Below are positions 6,274 to 13,255 of a DNA stretch of 17,000 nt, in pieces (the stretch's first letter is position 1; each line of letters begins with the position of its first letter). The notes beneath the pieces were generated by a model, which worked only from the letters and a program-made list of their open reading frames with translations, had not been told where the DNA came from and searched no databases. This stretch comes from HIMB11 sp965657135. GTDB taxonomy: Bacteria; Pseudomonadota; Alphaproteobacteria; Rhodobacterales; Rhodobacteraceae. The DNA lies in assembly GCA_965657135.1 (NCBI GenBank), contig CBFHNF010000030.1:1-17000 (forward strand). Direction: 5' to 3'. The position numbers were made by a program, and so were the translations under genes.

Positions 6274-8436
6274 TTAGTTTACTTTGCCAACTGACCAGAA
6301 GAATGTTTCCCCTGAGCTATCGTCAACGCCATCGTTGTCTGTTGATACAAACATTTCACCATCTGAAGTGATCGCAAGTCCCTCTACTTTATCAACAACG
6401 TAGCCGCCATATGATTTTAGATCTGGGATAAGGTCGCGAACCTCTTCTTTGGAAACGACAGGCAACGTTCCACCAAGTGCGGCTGGAACCATGTCGGCAG
6501 CTGGAATGCGATAGATTTTCTTTGTCACGACGTTTGAACCGATTTGGTTGTCACGCTCGATCACATAGAAATAATCGCCATTCGCAACGATTTCTGACAA
6601 TCCAACCCAACCTTTTGCTGGTTCTGCTTTTGGATAGTGCACGGCACCCCATTCACCTGTCGCTGTGTTATACGACACCAATTTTACGTGGTTTTTTGGA
6701 TCATCGTTCCATTCACGCTGTATTGCCATCCAAAGTGTGTCGCCAACACGCGTCACACCTTCGAAACCAAAGCGTTTTTCAACCGCCAAAAGTTCTGCAG
6801 GAAGCGCGATTTCTTTTTTGATCTCGCCCTTTGCATTCACATGGTAAAGGCCATGCGGGATCATGCGATCTGTGCGGCCCTCTGAGGCAACCCAGAAACC
6901 ACCGTTCCCATCTGTTGTAATGCCTTCCATATCCAATTTTTGGGCTGGGCGACCTTTGCGGTGCACAACTGTTGCATCTGTGATGCGTGCAGGTGTCTGG
7001 CTTGCGTCAATCGTAAAGATTGTCGGCTGGAACCCATAGAAGCTGTCGTTGACCGCGTAGATGGTTTTTCCTTCGCCTGCAACCATGCCTGAAATCGCGC
7101 CCCAACCGATCAATTCATCAGCGCCTGCTGATGTGAGTGTTGGATACATTGCAGGGGCGTCTTGGTATTCAAACACCATGACATGCGCACGAACGCCGCC
7201 ATCTTCGATTAGGTCGACTTCGTTTGCAGAAATCAAAAGGTTGCGTTCTGGGATTGAAACGTATCCTTCTGGACCGATGCCAGATGCCAACAACTGTTTT
7301 AGAACAGGTGCTGCAGGGTTGCTTACATCATAAACACCAACGGCAGATGAGCGTTCCGCGCCAACAAAAACCATCGGTGTGCCGTTGAATGTGGCTGTTT
7401 CGATTGATTCTGGCTCAACGCCTTTTGAATCAGAGCGTTTGTCAGGGTAGTGGCCAATTTGAACGATCGCATGTTCAAATGTGTTGCCAGCTTCGTAAAC
7501 AACAGATCCATCTTTATGGAAAATTGTCCATCCACGTGAACCACCGTCCATATCGCCTTCGTTGGCAGTGGCAAAGTGATTGTCGTCAACCCATTTAACA
7601 GCATCTGGTTCACGCTTGCGGCCCATTTGGGTTTCGGTGAATGTAAGCGCTGCGCGTTCATCTTCAACGTCGATATCGACTAGGTCGACGGCACCAGCTG
7701 AAAAATGTGATGTCACTTTGCCATCGCGTGAAACGACAACCATGTGGTTATTTTCCTGCATTGTGACAACAGTTTCACCCAAACCGTTGATGTCAACGAA
7801 TTCTGGTTCTGGATCTTCTGGGCTAACTTCTGCCAAACCAGTCAAAACGACGTCGCGACGTGCGCCACAATCAATTGCGCCGTTGGTGACGTCAAATTGC
7901 ACCAGGTGGCCGGCAGGCATTTGACCAGTGCGGCCATCCCCTAAATCTTCGTCACGCTCGTTTTCGATTGCGATTGAAATAAGTGAACCATCTTTAGCAG
8001 CGGCGACAGAGTCTGGCTGACCCCCTAGATCGCATTTTTGCAAAATCTGTTGTGATTTAACATCTAGAACGGCGATGTGACCTGATGGCGCGGTATAGCT
8101 TTCTGATGTGTTCACACCAACGAATGCTGTGTTACCGTGGATCGCAACGGCAGTTGGTTCACCATCCAGTGCCACGTTGCCCAATGGCGCAGGCTGCGCG
8201 GGTGTTGTGATGTCAATCAAACCAACAACACCAAGTGGACTGTCCGTATACACCAACGTCATGCCATCATCAGTTGCGGCAATGATTTCAGCAGACGTTT
8301 CGCGGTTTGTATCTTCACCAGCTGTCATGTTGCGTGTTGTTTCAAATGAAGCAATACGGTTAAAATTCATCTCCGCATGTGCCGTACCTGCAAACAGCGC
8401 AAGTAAAGAGCACACGGGCATTATAGAGTATTTCAT
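6274..8436 (-). CDS. Exported phytase/esterase-like protein with choice-of-anchor-I-like propeller
   Basis: 720-residue secreted or periplasmic protein. A signal peptide is clear at 1-21 (basic start, hydrophobic LLALFAG, cleavage after AHA). Residues about 25-425 look like a beta-propeller of the choice-of-anchor I group: repeated blade phrases, VKWVDDNHFATANEGD (280-295) and KGVEPESI (338-345). Residues about 430-720 match the esterase-like activity of phytase domain: GWGAISGM (444-451), AVNDSFYG (461-468), LDMEGITTD (501-509), WVASEGR (515-521) and a closing EGLAITSDGEMFVSTDNDG segment. The start has AGGAGA 6 bases upstream. The domain name rests on weak biochemical evidence; a role in releasing phosphate from extracellular organic phosphorus is inferred from its divergent placement beside phnC and a Pho box. 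It has its own promoter and terminator, so it is probably monocistronic. Confidence 0.83.
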   Translation of the reverse strand: MKYSIMPVCSLLALFAGTAHAEMNFNRIASFETTRNMTAGEDTNRETSAEIIAATDDGMTLVYTDSPLGVVGLIDITTPAQPAPLGNVALDGEPTAVAIHGNTAFVGVNTSESYTAPSGHIAVLDVKSQQILQKCDLGGQPDSVAAAKDGSLISIAIENERDEDLGDGRTGQMPAGHLVQFDVTNGAIDCGARRDVVLTGLAEVSPEDPEPEFVDINGLGETVVTMQENNHMVVVSRDGKVTSHFSAGAVDLVDIDVEDERAALTFTETQMGRKREPDAVKWVDDNHFATANEGDMDGGSRGWTIFHKDGSVVYEAGNTFEHAIVQIGHYPDKRSDSKGVEPESIETATFNGTPMVFVGAERSSAVGVYDVSNPAAPVLKQLLASGIGPEGYVSIPERNLLISANEVDLIEDGGVRAHVMVFEYQDAPAMYPTLTSAGADELIGWGAISGMVAGEGKTIYAVNDSFYGFQPTIFTIDASQTPARITDATVVHRKGRPAQKLDMEGITTDGNGGFWVASEGRTDRMIPHGLYHVNAKGEIKKEIALPAELLAVEKRFGFEGVTRVGDTLWMAIQREWNDDPKNHVKLVSYNTATGEWGAVHYPKAEPAKGWVGLSEIVANGDYFYVIERDNQIGSNVVTKKIYRIPAADMVPAALGGTLPVVSKEEVRDLIPDLKSYGGYVVDKVEGLAITSDGEMFVSTDNDGVDDSSGETFFWSVGKVN

Positions 8437-8488
8437 AGGTATCTCCTGAGCTTTGAAGACACAACTGAAAGGGTGCGACGTAAAAAGC

Positions 8489-8517
8489 AGTAAACGGTTT
8501 TGTGAAATATTTGTGAA
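8489..8517 (-). promoter_or_regulatory. Sigma70-like promoter of the phytase-like gene, with a 7-bp direct repeat
   Basis: Reading leftward, TTCACA (8517-8512, five of six -35 positions) is followed by 17 bases and TTTACT (8494-8489, four of six -10 positions). Transcription would start about 45 bases before the ATG at 8436. The -35 lies in a direct repeat TTCACAA-ATAT-TTCACAA (8517-8500) with an 11-base period, the geometry of a PhoB site, but the base match to the CTGTCAT half-site is only 3 of 7 per copy. Confidence 0.5.
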
Positions 8518-8588
8518 TATTGCGATTGCCGTATGTGATTGATATTTTTACATAATTGTTACGTTTAGTTTTGGAAAATATTACCAAT

Positions 8589-8606
8589 TTGTCATATATC
8601 TTTTAC
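8589..8606 (+). promoter_or_regulatory. PhoB box upstream of phnC
   Basis: TTGTCATATATCTTTTAC matches the Pho box consensus CTGTCATAWAWCTGTCAY at 15 of 18 positions, including all of TGTCAT, the four-base AT spacer and CT of the second half. It ends 44 bases before the GTG chosen as the phnC start. PhoB boxes normally replace the -35 element. No good -10 hexamer is visible (CATGTT at 8617-8622 is at about the right distance but weak). Induction of phnCDE1E2 under phosphate limitation is inferred. Confidence 0.72.
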
Positions 8607-8650
8607 ACGATGACCCCATGTTCCGCCGAGTTCAGACTTCGGGGGCAGTA

Positions 8651-9445
8651 GTGTTAAAACTCTCAAACGTGACTAAAGTATTCGGGAACAGTACAGCCGT
8701 AAATGACGTGTCATTTGATGTCGCAAAGCCGATGATGATCGGCATTATTGGTGCTTCGGGCGCGGGAAAGTCAACTTTACTTAGGTCTTTAAACCGCTTA
8801 ACGGATATAACAAGCGGTGAAATTTCCTATAATTCAAACTACGTACACAATCTGAGAGGTGCGAAGAAGCGCAAATGGCAAGCAAACTGCGCGATGGTTT
8901 TCCAGCAGTTCAACCTAGTGCCCAGAATGGACGTTGTAAGCAACGTGCTGCACGGCACCTTAAATAGGCGCTCGACCTTATCCACTTTTTTTAATCTGTA
9001 TCCGCAGTCCGACATTGAGAAAGCAATACTAATCCTAGAGCGATTGGGAGTAGCGGCACATGCAGCCAAGCGGGCAGAATCATTGTCTGGCGGTCAACAA
9101 CAGCGGGTGGCGATCGCAAGATCATTGATGCAAGATCCAGAAATTATTCTGGCGGACGAACCAATCGCGTCTTTAGATCCCATGAACGCCCAAATTGTCA
9201 TGGATACGTTACGTCGCATACATGATGAAGATAACAGAACCGTAGTATGCAATTTGCACACTTTAGATACGGCTCGGAGATATTGCGATAGGGTGATCGG
9301 GATGCGTGTGGGTCGCATTGTGTTTGATGGTACGCCTGAGCAATTGACGACAGATGTCGCCCGGGAAATTTATGGTGCTGGTAGTGAATTTTCAGAGTCA
9401 GCGACGTCTACAGAGATCCGGGATGCGCAAAATGTTCCCGTGTGA
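8651..9445 (+). CDS. phnC: Phosphonate ABC transporter ATP-binding protein
   Basis: 264-residue ATPase of the phosphonate importer, acting at the cytoplasmic face of the inner membrane. Numbered from the GTG at 8651: Walker A GASGAGKST (34-42), Q-loop in MVFQQFNLV (82-90), signature LSGGQQQRV (145-153), Walker B IILADEP (165-171) followed by IASLDP, and the H-loop histidine in CNLHTLD. I chose GTG 8651 because family members start close to MLKL..VTK..G, because GGGGG lies 5 bases upstream, and because an ATG at 8618 would lie only 12 bases after the Pho box, about where the -10 element should be. A long loop (about 100-122, LNRRSTLSTFFNLYP) is characteristic of PhnC. First gene of phnCDE1E2; a terminator-like hairpin begins on the last base of its stop codon. 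Confidence 0.93.
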   Translation: MLKLSNVTKVFGNSTAVNDVSFDVAKPMMIGIIGASGAGKSTLLRSLNRLTDITSGEISYNSNYVHNLRGAKKRKWQANCAMVFQQFNLVPRMDVVSNVLHGTLNRRSTLSTFFNLYPQSDIEKAILILERLGVAAHAAKRAESLSGGQQQRVAIARSLMQDPEIILADEPIASLDPMNAQIVMDTLRRIHDEDNRTVVCNLHTLDTARRYCDRVIGMRVGRIVFDGTPEQLTTDVAREIYGAGSEFSESATSTEIRDAQNVPV

Positions 9446-9471
9446 TCAGCACTCTAAGTGCTGATTTTTTT
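9445..9471 (+). terminator. Intrinsic-terminator-like hairpin between phnC and phnD
   Basis: A perfect 9-bp stem, ATCAGCACT (9445-9453) with AGTGCTGAT (9457-9465), a 3-base loop CTA and six T after the stem (9466-9471): the full form of a rho-independent terminator. It starts within the phnC stop codon and ends 25 bases before phnD. Since phnD and phnE1E2 belong to the same transporter, it more likely lets a fraction of transcripts through, or protects the processed end of the phnC message. Confidence 0.75.
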
Positions 9472-9496
9472 GGTGTTGATCAATGGAGAAAAGATC

Positions 9497-10402
9497 ATGA
9501 AAAAACTTATTGCAGCCATTTTGGCTACGACAGCGTTAAGCACAGCCGCATTGGCTGGTGGACACGGTATTTCTGAATTCCGTATCGGCCTACTGGGCGG
9601 TGAAAATGCTCAGGACAGATTAAACAGTAACGAATGCCTGCGTCAAAAAACAGAAGATCTACTTGGAGTACCAACTAAACTTTTTGCGCCTGCGGATTAC
9701 AATGGTGTGATGCAAGGTTTGCTAGGTGGTACTATCGATATGGCTTGGTTGGGCGCATCTAGCTATGCGGGAACATATTTGCAAGACGAAAATGCTATTG
9801 AGCCAGTGCTAGTTGCTGTTACCAATGGAACGATCGGTTATCATTCTGTAGGGTTTGCTCGCAAAGATAGCGGAATTGCTTCACTTGAAGATGTTAAGGG
9901 CAAAAAGTTTGGTTTCGGGGATCCGAATTCTACTTCTGGTTACCTGATCCCGTCAATTGAAATTCCTCAAACTACAGGTTCGACAATGGAATCTGGCGAT
10001 TACTTTGGCGAAGTTGTGTTTACAGGTGGTCACGAGCAGACAATCGTCGCCGTAGCGAACGGAGATATTGATGCGGGCGTAACTTGGGCGGTCACTACGG
10101 GTGATTGGGAAGACGGTTACGACGCAGGTGCGCTACGAAAAGCGGTAGACGCGGGCTTGGTAGACATGAACGATCTCGTACAAATTTGGGAGTCCAAGCC
10201 TATTCCTGAGGGCCCAGTCGTTTTGCGCAAGGATTTACCAAAAGACGTTGCAGTGAAGGTGGTTGCGTTAGTTGCATCGCTCAAAGACATGGATCCAGAT
10301 TGTGCATATGGCGTATTCGCTGGTGAGCGCGACGGTGTGATGCCAATCGGTCACGATGCATATGAGTCAGTTGTTGAAGCGCGTCGCGCAAAAATGCAAT
10401 AA
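9497..10402 (+). CDS. phnD: Phosphonate ABC transporter substrate-binding protein
   Basis: 301-residue periplasmic binding protein. The start is ATG 9497, with GGAGAA 6 bases upstream and a clear signal peptide (MKKLIAAILATTALSTAALA, cleavage after about residue 20). A GTG at 9458 in the same frame lies within the hairpin and would spoil the signal peptide. PhnD landmarks: FAPADYNGVMQGL (63-75), DMAWLGASSYA (81-91), FGDPNSTSGYLIP around 136-148, and GGHEQTIVAVANGDIDAG around 173-190, which in characterised homologues lies at the phosphonate site (the acidic residues contact the amine of 2-aminoethylphosphonate in E. coli PhnD). Which phosphonate is preferred cannot be read from this. The gene sits between two stem-loops (9445-9465 and 10411-10441), consistent with higher message level than for the membrane subunits. 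Confidence 0.93.
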   Translation: MKKLIAAILATTALSTAALAGGHGISEFRIGLLGGENAQDRLNSNECLRQKTEDLLGVPTKLFAPADYNGVMQGLLGGTIDMAWLGASSYAGTYLQDENAIEPVLVAVTNGTIGYHSVGFARKDSGIASLEDVKGKKFGFGDPNSTSGYLIPSIEIPQTTGSTMESGDYFGEVVFTGGHEQTIVAVANGDIDAGVTWAVTTGDWEDGYDAGALRKAVDAGLVDMNDLVQIWESKPIPEGPVVLRKDLPKDVAVKVVALVASLKDMDPDCAYGVFAGERDGVMPIGHDAYESVVEARRAKMQ

Positions 10403-10410
10403 ATTTATTT

Positions 10411-10441
10411 GCGATGGGCGAAAACACAATCCGCCCATCGC
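10411..10441 (+). terminator. Stem-loop after phnD without a U-tract
   Basis: A perfect 10-bp G+C-rich stem, GCGATGGGCG (10411-10420) with CGCCCATCGC (10432-10441), and an 11-base A-rich loop. It begins 8 bases after the phnD stop and ends 21 bases before phnE1. The bases that follow (GTTCATTCGG) are not a U-run, so it is not a standard terminator; a 3'-end stabiliser for the phnD message or a partial attenuator is more likely. Type is given as terminator for want of a better class. Confidence 0.65.
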
Positions 10442-10462
10442 GTTCATTCGGGCAGCTGGTAA

Positions 10463-11320
10463 ATGATCGAAAAACACTTAAGCGCAAGTCAATTTCAGCA
10501 TGAATATGGACTTATAGTTCGCAAGAAGCGTATTTATTCATTTATACTCTTAATACTTTTTTTCTCGTTGATGGCGACGGGATTTATGGTAGCGGAGGAT
10601 CGAAATGCTGGTGGTTTCTTAGATGGCCTGCCTAAACTGTTTGATTTTCCGAAAGCAGTTTTTAGTGAAGCATTCGCGGAAATGCACAAAATTCCTGGAT
10701 TGATGCTGCAATACTTGCCTGATTTGATAGAGACAATAAACATTGCAGCGGCCTCTACATTAATCGGAGCGGTTTTAGGCGCACTCATCTCGATGTTGGT
10801 TACTCGCGGCTTCTCAAAATATACTTGGATGATACCAATATTTCGGCGTTTGTTGGATATCATGCGTGCAGTACCTGAAGTTGTCATAGCCTTGGTATTG
10901 ATTTTTGTAATGGGAGGTGGGCCAGTGCCCGCAATGATTGCTATTGCGTTTCATAGCACAGGGGCACTTGGAAAAATGTTCTCAGAGGTCAATGAAAACG
11001 CATCACTGAAACCTGTGGAGGGTTTGGAGTCTGTCGGTGCCAACTGGTTGCAGAGAATGGGCTTGGGTGTGATGCCGCAAGTGGCACCTAACTATCTGTC
11101 ATACGCACTATTAAGGTTCGAAATAAACATCAGAGCATCTGCAATATTAGGATTTGTTGGGGCTGGTGGTATTGGATACGAACTAAAAAACGCTATTACC
11201 TGGGGCATGGGCCGCTTTGATCAGGCAGCATCGATTTTTATTTTGATTTTTATAACGATAGTATTTTTTGATCAAACTTCCTCACATTTTCGAGGTGTTT
11301 TGGCACACGGTCGGAGGTAA
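10463..11320 (+). CDS. phnE: Phosphonate ABC transporter permease, first copy (PhnE1)
   Basis: 285-residue inner-membrane permease. One hydrophobic segment near 26-45 is followed by a short periplasmic part, then the conserved core: segments at about 90-112, 132-152, 155-172, 198-215 and 250-272. Family landmarks are FRRLLDIMRAVPEVVIALV (127-145), HSTGALGKMFSEVNEN near 168-183 with the ATPase-contact loop continuing as EGLESVGAN, LRFEINIRASAILGFVGAGGIG (218-239) and a closing FFDQTSSHFR. It pairs with PhnE2, starting 2 bases after this stop, to form the heterodimeric channel. The ribosome site is weak (GGGCAGCTGG), as expected behind the phnD hairpin. The DNA is A+T-rich: 16 G or C in the 60 bases 10501-10560, counted by hand. 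Confidence 0.92.
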   Translation: MIEKHLSASQFQHEYGLIVRKKRIYSFILLILFFSLMATGFMVAEDRNAGGFLDGLPKLFDFPKAVFSEAFAEMHKIPGLMLQYLPDLIETINIAAASTLIGAVLGALISMLVTRGFSKYTWMIPIFRRLLDIMRAVPEVVIALVLIFVMGGGPVPAMIAIAFHSTGALGKMFSEVNENASLKPVEGLESVGANWLQRMGLGVMPQVAPNYLSYALLRFEINIRASAILGFVGAGGIGYELKNAITWGMGRFDQAASIFILIFITIVFFDQTSSHFRGVLAHGRR

Positions 11321-11322
11321 TT

Positions 11323-12636
11323 ATGGATACCATAAAAACAATTGAAAGCTACCCTGCAGCCTTGGCACATCAAAGGAGAAAATCAATCACGATTTTTTCA
11401 ATTTTGGTAGCATTAGTTGCCTACATGACCTACCTGTATGTCGCATTCGATATATCCGGATTAGCGCAAAAGGCCTCTTTCGACAAAGCTAAGTTACTTG
11501 TCAAGGATAGTTATAGCTACAAGGTTCATGTCACCCGCGATAACAGAAACGGCTCCGTAGAAGTGAAGGTAGAAGGTGAAAGTAAAGGTGCATATCCGGA
11601 AAATGCTGCCCCTAATTGGATTAAGCTCGGTGAAACAACAGTTATAGATCTAGGTAACGGTCATAGCGTTGAGTATCGCCCGAAAGAGATTGTTTATTTC
11701 GTACCAGATTTTGGTGTAATTACGGCCACTGCAAGTCGAAAGGGCGTAGAAGCCGTAATTCCGGAAAAAGAATTTCCGGGAAACATTAATCAATCAAAGA
11801 ATAGATTGGCAATCACTACTGAAAGCGGAAGACTCACAATAACGCGAAATAAAACCGAAGTTTTTCGATATTTTAATGGTTGGGAGCTCTTCTTTTTCTC
11901 TTTAGATAGTGAGTATTTTGATCAAAAATTCACAACTTTATTGTCGAAATCATTCAATGGCGAGCTTGGGAGTATTTTAAGCGACTTTTGGAATAATAAA
12001 ATGTGGCGCCATAAAGATGTTGCATGGGCTATTGGTGAGACTATTTTAATGGCTTTCTTGGGCACATTTGGAGGAGCGTTAGTTGCTTTGCCACTTTCAA
12101 TTCTTGCAGCGAGAAATTTCACCCCGCTGATTGTTGTACGTGGCATTGTTCGTCGACTTTTTGATTTTATACGTGGCGTCGATGCTTTAATATTTACGAT
12201 AATGTTATCGCGGGCATTCGGTCCTGGGCCAATGACCGGAGCGCTGGCTATGCTAATAACGGATACTGGTAGTTTCGGCAAAGTATTTTCTGAGGCCCTT
12301 GAGAATGTAGATGATAAGCAGATCGAGGGCGTTGCTTCAACAGGGGCAAGTCCAATTCAACGAATTAGGTTTGGTGTTTTGCCTCAGGTTGCTCCAGTAT
12401 TTTTGGCACTAATATTGTACTTTTTCGAATCAAATACGCGAAGTGCAACCATTATTGGGGCAATAACTGGAGGCGGAATAGGATTGCTCCTTACTCAGGC
12501 TATGATTACGCAGAAAGATTGGGAGGAAGTGACTTATTACGTTGTGTTGATCATTCTAATGGTTACTTTGATGGATTGGTTGTCAGGCCAGTTGCGAGCC
12601 CGTTTGATCAAAGGCGGCGAGAGTCACGAACTCTAA
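11323..12636 (+). CDS. phnE: Phosphonate ABC transporter permease, second copy with large periplasmic insert (PhnE2)
   Basis: 437 residues, far above the 260-290 usual for PhnE. One membrane segment at about 22-42 is followed by some 150 residues of hydrophilic, beta-rich sequence (43-190), a linker, and a standard PhnE core from about 232. Core landmarks: VRRLFDFIRGVDALIFTIM, GSFGKVFSEALENVDDKQIEGVASTGAS (the ATPase-contact loop), LYFFESNTRSATIIGAITGGGIG, and a closing MDWLSGQLRARL. The insert has alternating strands (YKVHV, GSVEVKVEG, TTVIDLGNG, EIVYFVP, RLTITRN). The start is 2 bases after the phnE1 stop, with GGAGG 6 bases upstream in the end of phnE1. The DNA is A+T-rich: 18 G or C in 60 at 11881-11940. 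The permease call is firm; the role of the insert is unknown. Confidence 0.92.
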   Translation: MDTIKTIESYPAALAHQRRKSITIFSILVALVAYMTYLYVAFDISGLAQKASFDKAKLLVKDSYSYKVHVTRDNRNGSVEVKVEGESKGAYPENAAPNWIKLGETTVIDLGNGHSVEYRPKEIVYFVPDFGVITATASRKGVEAVIPEKEFPGNINQSKNRLAITTESGRLTITRNKTEVFRYFNGWELFFFSLDSEYFDQKFTTLLSKSFNGELGSILSDFWNNKMWRHKDVAWAIGETILMAFLGTFGGALVALPLSILAARNFTPLIVVRGIVRRLFDFIRGVDALIFTIMLSRAFGPGPMTGALAMLITDTGSFGKVFSEALENVDDKQIEGVASTGASPIQRIRFGVLPQVAPVFLALILYFFESNTRSATIIGAITGGGIGLLLTQAMITQKDWEEVTYYVVLIILMVTLMDWLSGQLRARLIKGGESHEL

Positions 12637-12637
12637 T

Positions 12638-13252
12638 ATGGCAAAGCTTAAATCAGACGCGGTTTTTTTTCACCCTGAGGTGGAGCACAATAATTCGACA
12701 TTTGGTCAATATTGCGAAATCGGCAAGGGATCGCGTATTCTGAACGTCACGATGGGGGATTATTCCTATTGTGATCGTTATGCGGATATTGCGAACGCTT
12801 GGGTTGGCAAGTTCGCCAATATCGCAAGCTTTGTGCGGATCGGTGCGACAGATCATCCTATGGATCGCGCAAGCATGCATCATTTTCTGTACCGCTCCCC
12901 CGATTATTGGGAGGATGCAGAAATAGACCACGATTGGTTTGAAAAGCGTGCGTCACGTCGTGTTACGATTGGTCACGATACATGGATCGGACATAATGCC
13001 CAGGTCAAACCAGAAATCACTATTGGACACGGCGCGATTGTCGCCTCTGGTGCAGTTGTGACCAAGGATGTTGCACCCTTCACCATTGTGGCAGGTGTTC
13101 CTGCAGCACCAATGCGAGAACGCTTTGATCGGAAAATTTCAGATCGCTTAATCGCCTTGGCATGGTGGAATTGGTCGCACAGCCAGCTTCGATTGGCGCT
13201 TGATGATTTCAGACGCTTGCCAATCGAGGCGTTTTTGGAAAAGTACGAATAA
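12638..13252 (+). CDS. Phosphonate-associated hexapeptide-repeat acyltransferase
   Basis: 204-residue left-handed beta-helix protein of the xenobiotic/chloramphenicol acetyltransferase-like branch; many C-P lyase clusters carry this type (TIGR03308, phosphonate metabolism hexapeptide-repeat transferase). Hexapeptide turns are seen at two places: 25-70 (STFGQYCEIGKGSRI..VTMGDYSYC..YADIANAWVGKFANI) and 107-145 (RRVTIGHDTWIGHNAQV..EITIGHGAIVASGAVVTKDVAPF). Between them lies the loop with DHPMDRASMHH, which holds the likely catalytic histidine. A helical C-terminus (about 160-204) closes the trimer fold. It starts 1 base after the phnE2 stop, so translation is probably coupled. The acceptor is not established; acetylating an aminophosphonate or a pathway intermediate is a guess. 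It is convergent with phnM, with 3 bases between the stops. Its G+C content is higher than that of the phnE genes before it. Confidence 0.88.
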   Translation: MAKLKSDAVFFHPEVEHNNSTFGQYCEIGKGSRILNVTMGDYSYCDRYADIANAWVGKFANIASFVRIGATDHPMDRASMHHFLYRSPDYWEDAEIDHDWFEKRASRRVTIGHDTWIGHNAQVKPEITIGHGAIVASGAVVTKDVAPFTIVAGVPAAPMRERFDRKISDRLIALAWWNWSHSQLRLALDDFRRLPIEAFLEKYE

Positions 13253-13255
13253 GTC

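Noticed and set aside
5956..6294. Rightward 112-residue open frame
   Set aside because: It runs through the terminator hairpin and into the antisense end of the phytase-like gene, has a cysteine/serine/arginine-rich product and lacks a ribosome site.
7061..8449. Several rightward open frames opposite the phytase-like gene
   Set aside because: They are shadows of a clearly coding leftward gene with signal peptide and domain motifs; none has protein-family character.
9458..9496. Upstream GTG start for phnD
   Set aside because: It lies inside the hairpin; the ATG at 9497 has a good ribosome site and begins the signal peptide.
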